Positions 7,456 through 15,912 of a stretch of 15,912 nucleotides of DNA are shown here, piece by piece (the stretch's first letter is position 1; every line of letters starts with the position of its first letter). Location of the stretch: contig DDSG01000072.1 of the NCBI GenBank assembly GCA_002343325.1, positions 439 to 16,350 on the forward strand, read 5' to 3'. Origin of the DNA: Phycisphaerales bacterium UBA2396 (GTDB lineage: Bacteria > Planctomycetota > Phycisphaerae > Phycisphaerales > UBA1924). Under the pieces are notes generated by a model that saw nothing but the letters and a program-made list of their open reading frames with translations, was not told where the DNA came from and ran no database searches. A program made the translations under genes and the position numbers.

Positions 7456-8628
7456 TCAGCCGCGGTTTCCTGTGGTTGGGGTGGACGAATCGGTCGCGGA
7501 CGACGGATCTCTGCCCGGTGCCTGGACATACACGTCGACCTGCTGGCCGACGAAGAGGGGGAAGTCGGCCTTGTCGACGGCGAAGACGATCTGCAGCACG
7601 CGCGTGTCCACACGCTCGGTGCTCTCGCCGGTCAGCGAACGCTTCGGCACGATATAGGGCTCGAAGCGGACGAACCGCAGATCGGCCTTGTAGGTGCTGT
7701 TCCCGCGGAGGAACGCCTGCGCGTTGCAGTTCTCGCGGACGCGCCACGCCTCGGTCTCGTCGATATCCACCCGGACGTGCAAGGGTTCGACGCCGCCCAT
7801 CAGCACGAGCGGATCGGCCGTGGCGCCGGCCTGAGCAAACTCACCGGGGCGCACGTTCACCTGGAGGATCTTGCCGTTCACCGCCGCCCGCACGATGCGC
7901 CGGTCGATCTCAACCTTGACCGAGTCCACCTCGGCCCGGGCCGCGTCGATCTGGGCCTGCGCTTCACGCACGGCGGCCTCGGCGGCGGCAATCTCCGGCG
8001 CGAAGGTTCCAGCCTTGAGCAGCGCGAGATCCGCCCGCGCCGCCGCCAGACGCGCCCGGAACGCGGCCACTGCGAACCGCTTCTGGGTCACGGTGTCCTC
8101 CGGCACGGCCCGCGGATCGGCGACACCCTCCCACTTACGAAGCTGGTTCTGTGCGTCCTCGAGCTGAACCTCGATCTCAGCGACCTTGGCCTCCGCCGGA
8201 GGGATCGATTCGGGGCGGGGATACGCCCGAAGCGATTCGAGCTGTGCCTGCGCCACCTTGAGTGCAGCCTCGCGTCCCATCACCGCCGCCTCGCGGACGG
8301 CGAGCGTCGCTCGGATCTCGCGATCGTCGATGCGGAACAGCTCGTCGCCCGCACGCACCATCTGTCCGGGCGAGACGGCGACCGACGCCACCACGCCGGA
8401 CACAGGCGTGCCCACCTCGATGTTCTCGGTGCTCGTCTCGACGATCCCCGAACCAGCCACGGAGCTCTCGAACGGGTTGCTCGGCGGGCGTGCGACGGGC
8501 GCCACCGGCTGCTTGGGCCGGCTGGAGTTGATCACGGTGACCGCGGCCATCACCATCCCCGCGATCGCCAGGAGCGGGATCGTGTAGGTCTTGACAGCGT
8601 CCGACACGGCTCGAATCAGGAAGTTCAT
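7456..8628 (-). CDS. HlyD/DevB-type periplasmic adaptor (membrane fusion) subunit of ABC exporter
   Basis: This gene encodes 390 residues. The ATG at 8628 has AGAGG eight bases upstream. One N-terminal membrane helix (about 16-34) anchors the protein in the inner membrane. Two half-motifs of a lipoyl/barrel-sandwich domain are visible: GVVASVAVSPGQMVRAGDEL (78-97) and NGKILQVNVRPGEFAQAG (251-268). Between them, residues about 105-245 form an Ala/Glu/Arg-rich alpha-helical hairpin. Within it, VTQKRFAVAAFRARLAAARADL is typical of DevB-like adaptors (shown here in full over about 180-201). A beta-barrel domain (about 280-370) follows, then a Ser/Thr-rich tail. The protein should bridge the permeases and the outer-membrane channel encoded by its neighbours. 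It lies 30 bp after the ATPase gene and 19 bp before the NodT-type gene. Adaptors of RND pumps are similar, but the ABC neighbours argue against that assignment. Confidence 0.92.
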   Translation of the reverse strand: MNFLIRAVSDAVKTYTIPLLAIAGMVMAAVTVINSSRPKQPVAPVARPPSNPFESSVAGSGIVETSTENIEVGTPVSGVVASVAVSPGQMVRAGDELFRIDDREIRATLAVREAAVMGREAALKVAQAQLESLRAYPRPESIPPAEAKVAEIEVQLEDAQNQLRKWEGVADPRAVPEDTVTQKRFAVAAFRARLAAARADLALLKAGTFAPEIAAAEAAVREAQAQIDAARAEVDSVKVEIDRRIVRAAVNGKILQVNVRPGEFAQAGATADPLVLMGGVEPLHVRVDIDETEAWRVRENCNAQAFLRGNSTYKADLRFVRFEPYIVPKRSLTGESTERVDTRVLQIVFAVDKADFPLFVGQQVDVYVQAPGRDPSSATDSSTPTTGNRG

Positions 8629-8658
8629 GGCATGATCCTCTCGCCATTGCGGCGTGGT

Positions 8659-9405
<747 letters not shown>

Positions 9406-9428
9406 GGTCTTTTCCTTGGAGACGGCGG

Positions 9429-10589
9429 TCAACCCTTGAAGACGACGGCCGGTTCGAGCTTGATGACCTTGCGGATCGAGAGCATCGCGGCGGCCATGCA
9501 GATGGTGACGATGGCGCACCCGGCGACCACGAGGAGTTGCCAGGTGAGCAGGAAGGCGATGGGAGCGTTGCTGGCGGCCCGGCCGAAAAGCCCGGTGATC
9601 CCCACGCCGAGCCCGAAGCCAAGCACACCCACCGTGACCGACTGAAGCAGGATCATCCAGAGCAGGCGGAGATCCGAGGCGCCCATCGCCTTGAACGTGG
9701 CGAAATAGCGAAGGTTGTCGAGCGTGAAGTTGTAGAACATGAACCCGGTGATGACGGTGCCGACCAGGAACCCCAGCGCCACGCTCAGGCCGAAGTTGAT
9801 CGGGATTCCCGTAAATCGCAGGAAGTAGTTGACGGTCATCCACTTGAACTCGGTCGAGGTGTACGCCGCCAGCCCGGTCTGCTCGGTGATCCGTCGGCAG
9901 AGCTCGGCCAGGTCCTGGCCCGGGCGGGCCTTGACGAGGATGTAGGACAGGTTGCGGCGTTCCTTCGGAGCCATCGTGATCGATCGGCTGTAGGTCGTGT
10001 AGATGGTGGGCTGGTTCTGGAAGGACCGGGTCAGCCGGGCGAGCCCCACAACCAGCGCACGATGGTCGTTCAGTTCGAGGATGTCGCCCACGCGAAGGGG
10101 CCTCGGGGCGCCGCCGGGAGTTTCGGGGGCACGGGCGAGTCGCCCGCTCGCCGAGATCTCGTCCACGATGACCGCGTCGGCGTTCTTGAGGTCTTCGAGC
10201 CGCCCTTGCACCATCTCGACCGGTCCGCCGACGAGCGTGGCGTCATCGACGCCGAAGAACTGGCAATTCTGGAACTGCCCGTTCTCAAGCCTGGCGCGGA
10301 TCTGACCCTTGTAGAGCGGCATCGCCCAGTCGACCCCTTCGACGCCCCGAACGCGCGGAAGCTGGGTCACCTGCATCGGCTTCTGGTCTTCGATGTACTG
10401 GACCTTGGGGTCCATGACCCAGATGTCAACCACGGGCATGTCGTGAATCGTGGCGGAAGCACGCCACATGATCCCCGTGAAGATCGAGCCCTGCTGGGTG
10501 ATGACCAGTGAGGCCAGCATGACGCCCATGAGGATGCCAAAGAACTTGGCACGGTCGTTGAAGAGCATTCGCAGAGCAAGTCGTGTCAT
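9429..10589 (-). CDS. DevC/FtsX-type ABC exporter permease (second of two paralogues)
   Basis: This gene encodes 386 residues. The frame extends upstream to 10841, but that part overlaps the neighbouring permease. The ATG at 10589 begins MTRLALRML, matching the start of the paralogue, so it is chosen. AGGA lies about nine bases upstream, a weak ribosome site, and the previous stop is only 11 bp away, so coupling is likely. Topology is one N-terminal helix (about 16-33), a large periplasmic domain of about 230 residues, then three helices (about 264-287, 308-335, 345-371). This is the MacB/FtsX arrangement. NLRYFATFKAMGAS (292-305) is the conserved cytoplasmic loop that contacts the ATPase. 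The periplasmic domain contains DIWVMDP and FFGVDD, shared with the paralogue. It forms, with that paralogue or with itself, the membrane core of the exporter. The substrate is unknown. Confidence 0.9.
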   Translation of the reverse strand: MTRLALRMLFNDRAKFFGILMGVMLASLVITQQGSIFTGIMWRASATIHDMPVVDIWVMDPKVQYIEDQKPMQVTQLPRVRGVEGVDWAMPLYKGQIRARLENGQFQNCQFFGVDDATLVGGPVEMVQGRLEDLKNADAVIVDEISASGRLARAPETPGGAPRPLRVGDILELNDHRALVVGLARLTRSFQNQPTIYTTYSRSITMAPKERRNLSYILVKARPGQDLAELCRRITEQTGLAAYTSTEFKWMTVNYFLRFTGIPINFGLSVALGFLVGTVITGFMFYNFTLDNLRYFATFKAMGASDLRLLWMILLQSVTVGVLGFGLGVGITGLFGRAASNAPIAFLLTWQLLVVAGCAIVTICMAAAMLSIRKVIKLEPAVVFKG

Positions 10590-10600
10590 GGTTCGGGGTC

Positions 10601-11752
10601 CTACGCCTTGAAGACCACCGCCGGTTCGAGCCGACGCAGCTTCATGACGCCAAGGAACGCGGATCCCGAGGCGATGAGCGCAACAGCGGCCCCGCTGAAC
10701 ACCAGCAGAGGCCAGGGAAGGTGAAACGCCAGTGTGTCCCCCACACTCCGCCCGAAGAGCGCTGCCGCCCCGGCCCCGAGCCCGAACCCGATCCCCGACG
10801 CCACACCCGCCTGAAGGATCACCATCCTTGCGAGGGTCCAATCCGACGCTCCGATCGCCTTCAGAGCGGCGAAGTACCTCAGATTGTCATTCACGAAGTT
10901 GTAGAACGTCTGCCCCGCGATCGCCGCACCGACAAGGAACCCGAGCGCCACCGCGATCGCGAAGTTGATGAGGATCCCCGTCTGCGTCAGGATGTACATC
11001 GCGGTCTGGAGCTTGAACTGCTCGTTCGTTCTGCACTCCATGCCGGTCTGCTCGCGGATCGCCCGCTGAACCGCGGCGATGTCCGCTCCGGGGCGCACCT
11101 TGACCATGACGAACGTGAGTTGCCGCCGCTCCGCCGGCGCGAAGTCCTTCGCCTTCGAGAACGTCGTGTAGATCGTGGGATCCCAGAAGAACTGGGGGCT
11201 CTGCTTGTACACCCCCGCGACCACGGCCCGTCGATCGTTGAGCTCCAGCACATCGCCCACCGCGATCGGGCGCTTCGTCCCGTCTGGCCCGCGGATGCCC
11301 AGCTTGTCGAGCACGGTCGCCTGATCAACCAGCACCGCGCCCTCGCCACGCAGCGACTCGGGCGAGCCCTGCGCGAACTCCATCGGAGCGCCGATCAGCG
11401 AAGCATCGTCGACACCCACCAGAATGCACGTCCGGAGCGACCCGTTCGGCAGGCGGAGCGACGCGAACGCCCGATACATCGGGACCGCCCACTCCACGCC
11501 GTCGACGCTCCGAACGCGATCGAGCTCTCGCCCAAGCATCTTCTTGCTGTCCGCGTGGTGCTCCATCTCGGGGTCCATGACCCACAGATCCGCGGCCGGC
11601 GTATCGGCGATGAACTGCCAGGTGCGGGTCGTCAGCCCCAGCAGGATCGCCCCCTGCTGCGTGATCAGCAGGCTCGCGAACGCCAGCCCCACCAGGATGC
11701 CGAAGTACTTCGCGCGATCGCCGATCAGCATCCGCAGCGCGACGAGGTTCAT
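10601..11752 (-). CDS. DevC/FtsX-type ABC exporter permease (first of two paralogues)
   Basis: This gene encodes 383 residues. Its ATG at 11752 overlaps the stop of the repressor gene as ATGA, so translation is probably coupled. Topology is the same as that of the next gene: a helix at about 16-33, a large periplasmic domain, and three C-terminal helices (about 261-284, 306-333, 347-369). NLRYFAALKAIGAS (290-303) is the ATPase-contact loop. Both paralogues end RRLEPAVVFKA or IKLEPAVVFKG. An ungapped comparison by eye over the first 140 residues gives 69 identities (about 49%), so the pair arose by an old duplication rather than a recent one. DevC-like exporters are usually encoded with a single permease gene. 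Two adjacent, diverged copies with one ATPase suggest a heterodimer. The exported compound cannot be named; glycolipids, peptides and macrolides are all known substrates of related pumps. Confidence 0.9.
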   Translation of the reverse strand: MNLVALRMLIGDRAKYFGILVGLAFASLLITQQGAILLGLTTRTWQFIADTPAADLWVMDPEMEHHADSKKMLGRELDRVRSVDGVEWAVPMYRAFASLRLPNGSLRTCILVGVDDASLIGAPMEFAQGSPESLRGEGAVLVDQATVLDKLGIRGPDGTKRPIAVGDVLELNDRRAVVAGVYKQSPQFFWDPTIYTTFSKAKDFAPAERRQLTFVMVKVRPGADIAAVQRAIREQTGMECRTNEQFKLQTAMYILTQTGILINFAIAVALGFLVGAAIAGQTFYNFVNDNLRYFAALKAIGASDWTLARMVILQAGVASGIGFGLGAGAAALFGRSVGDTLAFHLPWPLLVFSGAAVALIASGSAFLGVMKLRRLEPAVVFKA

Positions 11753-12474
11753 CGGGGCGCCTCCTCGATCCAGCCGGAAGGAACTTCACCCAGGCGAATT
11801 CTCCGGCGCATCCCTTCCATCGCGCTGAGCGAGAACGCTGTGACGTGCTGGGCGACCTCTACGATGATCTGCTCGCGGTCGTAGAACCCCGGGCACAGCC
11901 TCGCCCCAACCTCGCGCGTGTGGTGGTAGTGAAGACACTGGCCCATCACGCTCGCCGCCGCCATCGCCGCCGCGTGAGACCGGGCCGGAACCCCCATCAG
12001 CTCGCCCACCACGCCGCAGAGCATCTCCCACTGAGGCCGGATCGATTGCTCGATCATCCGATCCAGCACCGAGGTCGGCTCGATCATCTCGCGGCTCATC
12101 AGCTTCGCGTGCCACGTCGGCCGCCCGCGATCGAGCAGCTTGCTCAGAAACGCGGTGACGAACGCCGACAGCCTCACCTCGGGCGCCTGCCCATCCAGAG
12201 CCGCAAGCCGCTCCATCGCCTCGTTGCTCGTGCACCTCGCACGCTCAAAGACCTCGGCGTACAGACGCTCTTTGTCCCCGAAGTGATAGTTGATCGACGC
12301 CAGATTCGCCCCAGCCCGCGCGCAAATCTCACGAACCGTCGCGTCCCGATAGCCGCGTTCAGCGAAGACCTCGCCGGCGGCCTCAAGAATCCGCTCCCGA
12401 GTCGCCACCGCGTCGTACCCTGTTCCGGTAGACGGGTGGTCGGTCGTGAGATTGTTTGTGTTTCGTTCGGACAT
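11749..12474 (-). CDS. TetR-family repressor, CecR-like, of the ABC exporter operon
   Basis: This gene encodes 241 residues from the ATG at 12474; a GTG at 12492 would add six. The ATG is preferred because the GTG lies inside the palindromic operator candidate. Neither start has a strong Shine-Dalgarno sequence (CAGAGCAGCC precedes the ATG). The N-terminal helix-turn-helix is clear: TRERILEAAGEVFAERGYRD (25-44), then ATVREICARAGANLASINYH (45-64) and FGDKERLYAEVF. The C-terminal ligand domain (LMSREMIEPTSVLDRMIEQ, later VMGQCLHYHH) resembles that of CecR (YbiH, DUF1956 type). CecR controls an ABC exporter plus HlyD operon in enterobacteria, so the context fits. The protein most likely represses its own operon and is released by a pump substrate. 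It is the first gene of the six-gene operon and ends in a 4 bp overlap with the first permease. Confidence 0.92.
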   Translation of the reverse strand: MSERNTNNLTTDHPSTGTGYDAVATRERILEAAGEVFAERGYRDATVREICARAGANLASINYHFGDKERLYAEVFERARCTSNEAMERLAALDGQAPEVRLSAFVTAFLSKLLDRGRPTWHAKLMSREMIEPTSVLDRMIEQSIRPQWEMLCGVVGELMGVPARSHAAAMAAASVMGQCLHYHHTREVGARLCPGFYDREQIIVEVAQHVTAFSLSAMEGMRRRIRLGEVPSGWIEEAPR

Positions 12475-12486
12475 GGCTGCTCTGGT

Positions 12487-12511
12487 ATACACATGTTTTA
12501 GACACGTGTAT
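12487..12511. promoter_or_regulatory. Palindromic operator candidate upstream of the TetR-family operon
   Basis: The arms ATACACATGTTT (12487-12498) and AGACACGTGTAT (12500-12511) form an inverted repeat around a single T at 12499. Ten of twelve arm positions are complementary; the mismatches are at 12493/12505 and 12497/12501. The site lies 13 bp before the repressor ATG. Any promoter for the minus-strand operon in the 103 bp gap must overlap or adjoin it. Length, symmetry and position are what is expected of a TetR-family autoregulatory operator. A promoter itself was not clearly recognised; CTGCAT, 17 bases, then TCTAAA is a weak possibility on the minus strand. Confidence 0.7.
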
Positions 12512-12577
12512 GACTTCAGATGCAGTTCACAGCCCGATTCCCGGCAGGAATTTCATTACCATCTGCTGCATAGACAC

Positions 12578-15500
12578 TTACGGCGTCGCCGCGGCGTCCG
12601 ACGGGGCGTAGGGCCGGAACTTCTCAACCTGCCCCGTTTCCTCGCTGTAGAGCAGGCCCCGGTGCTGGCCGAGATTTGCCGCTTGCGTTCCCTCGATCAG
12701 GCCGCTCGAATCGTTGGCGGACATCTGGAAGAGAACCCGGTGATCGAACTCCTTGAGCAGCCTGCGATCAAGCGCGCGTTCGAGGTTGGTCAGCGTGTCC
12801 ACGCGGACAATCACGAAAATCCCCTGGGTCGGTCCCTCGCGGAGCAACGCGGCGAACTGCTTGTCGGGCTTTTCCGCCGCGGCGTCGTCGCCCGAGAAGC
12901 CAAAGTCCTCCTCCGACTTGCGCAGCGAACGGAATCGCTGGAGACCGGAGACAAGCAGGAAGATCGGCGGCGCCTCGCCCGCCGGGTCGGACGATCGGCG
13001 GAGCATTTCCTCGTGAAGGGTGGCGACGACGGCGTCGGCGCCGCGTGGGCCGGTGACCGACGCACGTCCTTGGCTGTTGCTCGCCAATTCGCGGAGCGCA
13101 TCGGCGGTTTCACTGTCGGGCGAACCGCCGTCAAGGATGTGGAGCCGTGCGCCCGCGTCGGGCGGGCACTGGGCGATGACCGCCGCCCCGGCCGCGCACA
13201 CCACGCCGAGCGACGAATGCTCCTGCTGGCCCACGATGAGCAGGTTGCCGCCGGACTGACGCCTGAATCGCACGCTGGTGGGGTCCTTGATGGAGATCGC
13301 CTCACCAAGCCACACCATGGGCATCGACGGCGCGGGGGCGAGACCATCGCGAATCGCGTTCATCGCGGCGTTCTGATCCAGTCGCGAGGGCACGTTCCCC
13401 TCGAAGACGATCGTCGGCGGAACATCCACGCCCCGCTCGGCCGAACGCCGGACCACCGACGAAAGCCGCGTGTCGCGCACGTCATCGGGAAGCCACACAA
13501 CCTGGAAGGGGCTGTTGCCCTCGATCATGCCCGATTGGTCGTTGTAGATCGCCTCGCCCGGGCGAGACAGCAGTCTCGCGGCGGCGTTGTCCTCGGAGAG
13601 AATCAGGTACGAGTCCGCCTCCGAGCATTGCAGCGCGATGCGGACGGCCATCTGCCCGATCGTCGAACGGGCCAGCGAATAGGCGCCGCCGATCGTCTGG
13701 CTCCCGAGAATCACGTGCATGCCGAACGCTCGGCCCTGACGGACCAGTCGGTCCATCAGCAGCATCGCCTCCTGCGCGAGCTTGTCGTCCTCCGTAAAGA
13801 ACTCCTGGAACTCGTCGACGATCAGCAGAACCCGCGGCAGAGGCTTCCCGCTGTGCTTGCGGAACGACGCGAGATCCTGCACGCCCGCATCACGGAACAT
13901 GGTTCCCCGACGGGTCAGCTCCGCATCGAGCCGACGCATCACAGAAAGACCGAATTCCCGCTCGCTCTCGACGGCAACGACTCGCGCATGAGGCAGGCGG
14001 TGCGTCGCGTAGGTCTTGAACTCGACGCCCTTCTTGAAGTCGACGAGATAGAACTCGACCTCGCTCGGGCTGTACCAGAGCGCGAGGTTGGTGATGAGCG
14101 CGTGCAGCAGCGTCGACTTGCCCGACCCCGTTCGGCCCGCGATCAGCACGTGCTGGCTCGTCCCGCGGCCCAGCGTGAGCGACTGCAATTTCGTCGCGCC
14201 CGCACGACCCAACGGCACACGCAGCTCGACCGACGCGTCCTGCGTCCAGACCCCCGCGTCATCCGGCGCCACCACGGCGAAAGGCACCTGCACCCGCCCG
14301 GCTTCCTTCGCCCGGACGCCCACCGCGTGCGCCAGTGCGGTCACCACGTCGTCGCCCGGCGGCATGTCGAGCTCGAGCGGCCAGGCGCCGAAGTCGGCAT
14401 CCTTCCACCAGAGCCGCCCGTCTCGATGCGTCAGGCACACGCTGGCCTGTTCGAGGTCCGCCATGGGGATCCACGCCGGGGGACGCTGTCGAGTATCGGT
14501 CGCGATCAGCGTGAAGACGCCGCAGCGAGGCCCGCTGGCGACGATGCTCGCAAGCCGCCGCGCCGCCGTCTCCGTGAAGTTCGCCGGAAAGTCCGCGATG
14601 ACGAGGAAGCGGAACGGCTCGGCGACCTCTCCCGCCTTCTCGTTGTACTCCTGGATCGAGCGGAACTCATTACGGAGATACTTCTGGATCACCGCCTCCA
14701 TGTGCTCGGTCAGGTCGGTCAGCTTCTGCTCGATGTGGCGAGGATCGGTCCAGATGCGGTCCGAAACGAGCGACTCGTCGTGGTCCGCGAGGTGCATGAA
14801 GCCCGCAAAGCTCTGCCCGAGCCCCACGGGATCGACGATCGTGAACTTCGCCTTGGCCGGCGGGAACGTCGTCAGAATCCGCAGCATCGTGTTCTGCAGA
14901 GCGGCGACCGCCTGGGCACGCCCCTCCGGCCCTGTCTGGATCAGCAGCGAACCCGTTCCGAGGAAATCGAGCATCGCGGGAACGTCAAGCCTCGCCGGCA
15001 CCGCGGCGCGAAGCTCTTCGTCCGCGGGCAGCCCGCCGGGCATCTGCGACGCGTCAACGGACAGCACGCCGAACCGCACCGCCGTGGGCACCGCCGCTCG
15101 CGGCACGAACGAACCCGTGTCGAGCGTCGACCAGGGAGGCGAGAGCTCGCGATCCTCGCGGGCAAGCTCCGCCGCCTTCTCGCGAATGCTCGATGCCTCG
15201 GCAAGGAAGCGCTGCGACTCGGCCTTGCCCGCACGCTCGGCCTCACCCGTGGCTTCGGCGATCTTCGCATCCCGGACCCTCGCGAGGTCAGCGAGCGCCG
15301 CCGCGTGCTCCTGCTCCACCTGGCGGAGCCTCGCCCGGTTCTTCTCGTCGACCTCCTCTGTGCGTTTGCTGGTTCGCGTGGTGATATCCATCAGCGTCGA
15401 CTGGTGCTTGGCTCGCAGCGCGGGCTCTTCCTCCATCCGGCGACGATCGATCTCGGCGCGGGCCGAGCGGAATCGCCCCTGCCCCTTCTCGAGCTCGGCG

Positions 15501-15912
15501 TCGCGCCGGCGGATGGCATCGGCGAGGATGGCATCCCGCGACTGAGACGCTCGCTCCATGAGGGCGTCGAGCGAAGCTCGCACGCGGGCGGCCTTCTGCG
15601 ACAGGGCCGCGCTCGCCGCGGGGACTCGACGCCGGAGCGCCAATCGCAGAACAAGCATAATGACCAGCGACGCCGCCACACCCCCACCGCCGCCGAGCGC
15701 AAAGTTCCGCGGCTCGAACCCGCTGGACGCGGCCATCGACAACGCACCGCCGAGCCCCATCACGAACGCCACGATGATGATCGCGCTGGGGCGCAGCACC
15801 GCGGGCTTCACACGCGACCGCAGCACCGCCGCCGACTCGGAAGCTTCCCGCACCGCCACCTGGGGTGACGGGAGCGATGCCGCATCGCCGGTAAACGCCT
15901 CGCCCGCGAGCG
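12578..15912 (-). CDS. Membrane-anchored FtsK/SpoIIIE-type ATPase, EccC/EssC-like architecture (5' end beyond window)
   Basis: The frame is open to the right edge, giving at least 1110 residues before the TAA at 12578. A GTG at 15859 is a possible start (used for numbering), but it has no ribosome site and the true start is probably outside. Two membrane helices lie at about 25-46 and 58-76, followed by a charged coiled coil at about 85-240. A first ATPase-like module (about 300-480) has a degenerate P-loop (TGPEGRAQ, 309) and FLVIADF in place of Walker B. The middle module is intact: Walker A GRTGSGKST (575-583), FYLVDFKKGVEF (603-614) typical of FtsK, and Walker B VLLIVDEF (677-684). A third module (about 868-1070) has VGQQEHSSLG instead of a P-loop and FLLVSGLQRF instead of Walker B. 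The DNA-binding gamma domain of FtsK is absent; the protein ends PSDAAATP. It probably moves protein or DNA across the membrane. EccC/EssC-type secretion is favoured by layout, but no WXG100 gene is in view. Confidence 0.85.
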   Translation of the reverse strand, partial: LAGEAFTGDAASLPSPQVAVREASESAAVLRSRVKPAVLRPSAIIIVAFVMGLGGALSMAASSGFEPRNFALGGGGGVAASLVIMLVLRLALRRRVPAASAALSQKAARVRASLDALMERASQSRDAILADAIRRRDAELEKGQGRFRSARAEIDRRRMEEEPALRAKHQSTLMDITTRTSKRTEEVDEKNRARLRQVEQEHAAALADLARVRDAKIAEATGEAERAGKAESQRFLAEASSIREKAAELAREDRELSPPWSTLDTGSFVPRAAVPTAVRFGVLSVDASQMPGGLPADEELRAAVPARLDVPAMLDFLGTGSLLIQTGPEGRAQAVAALQNTMLRILTTFPPAKAKFTIVDPVGLGQSFAGFMHLADHDESLVSDRIWTDPRHIEQKLTDLTEHMEAVIQKYLRNEFRSIQEYNEKAGEVAEPFRFLVIADFPANFTETAARRLASIVASGPRCGVFTLIATDTRQRPPAWIPMADLEQASVCLTHRDGRLWWKDADFGAWPLELDMPPGDDVVTALAHAVGVRAKEAGRVQVPFAVVAPDDAGVWTQDASVELRVPLGRAGATKLQSLTLGRGTSQHVLIAGRTGSGKSTLLHALITNLALWYSPSEVEFYLVDFKKGVEFKTYATHRLPHARVVAVESEREFGLSVMRRLDAELTRRGTMFRDAGVQDLASFRKHSGKPLPRVLLIVDEFQEFFTEDDKLAQEAMLLMDRLVRQGRAFGMHVILGSQTIGGAYSLARSTIGQMAVRIALQCSEADSYLILSEDNAAARLLSRPGEAIYNDQSGMIEGNSPFQVVWLPDDVRDTRLSSVVRRSAERGVDVPPTIVFEGNVPSRLDQNAAMNAIRDGLAPAPSMPMVWLGEAISIKDPTSVRFRRQSGGNLLIVGQQEHSSLGVVCAAGAAVIAQCPPDAGARLHILDGGSPDSETADALRELASNSQGRASVTGPRGADAVVATLHEEMLRRSSDPAGEAPPIFLLVSGLQRFRSLRKSEEDFGFSGDDAAAEKPDKQFAALLREGPTQGIFVIVRVDTLTNLERALDRRLLKEFDHRVLFQMSANDSSGLIEGTQAANLGQHRGLLYSEETGQVEKFRPYAPSDAAATP

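Noticed and set aside
5928..7919. A 663-codon plus-strand open frame opposite the NodT and adaptor genes
   Set aside because: Its product is Arg/Gly-rich and low in pattern, it runs across two well-supported minus-strand genes, and it is best explained as a codon-bias shadow.
12446..15868. A 1140-codon open frame on the plus strand opposite the FtsK-type gene
   Set aside because: It is antisense to a protein with clear Walker motifs. Its product is Arg, His, Leu and Gly-rich with no domain pattern, as expected from codon bias in GC-rich DNA.

Overview
The window looks like chromosomal DNA from a GC-rich, Gram-negative-type planctomycete, most likely class Phycisphaerae. This is inferred from two protein signatures. 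One is a secreted protein ending in a PEP-CTERM-like tail (VPNPGTLALLGLG, then RRRR at the very end). The other is a cytochrome tail built of D-F-N-N-D / D-F-D-G-D calcium-loop repeats. An OprB-type porin, a TolC-type lipoprotein and a periplasmic adaptor show that the cell has an outer membrane. No rRNA, tRNA, CRISPR array, insertion sequence or phage gene was seen.

Left part (1-2840): a five-haem c-type cytochrome (minus strand) runs off the left edge inside its calcium-loop tail. Across a 275 bp divergent intergenic region lies a plus-strand PEP-CTERM-like surface protein, closed by a clear intrinsic terminator. Next (2934-6001, plus strand): an OprB-family carbohydrate porin, then 23 bp later a methyl-accepting chemotaxis protein. 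These look like one transcription unit that may couple solute uptake to chemosensing.

Centre (5946-12511, minus strand): a compact six-gene operon read right to left. It encodes a TetR/CecR-like repressor, two paralogous DevC/FtsX-type permeases, an ATPase, a HlyD/DevB-type adaptor and a NodT-type outer-membrane factor lipoprotein. Together these form a complete tripartite ABC exporter with its own regulator. The repressor stop overlaps the first permease start as ATGA. A near-perfect 25 bp palindrome just upstream of the repressor is the likely operator. The last operon gene overlaps the chemoreceptor gene tail to tail by 56 bp.

Right part (12578-15912, minus strand): a large membrane-anchored FtsK/SpoIIIE-type ATPase, open at the right edge. 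It has a coiled coil and what look like three tandem ATPase modules, of which only the middle keeps intact Walker motifs. This layout recalls EccC/EssC of type VII secretion rather than chromosome-segregating FtsK. It is the least explained gene here, and its partners, if any, would lie beyond the right edge. All gaps between genes are under 300 bp.
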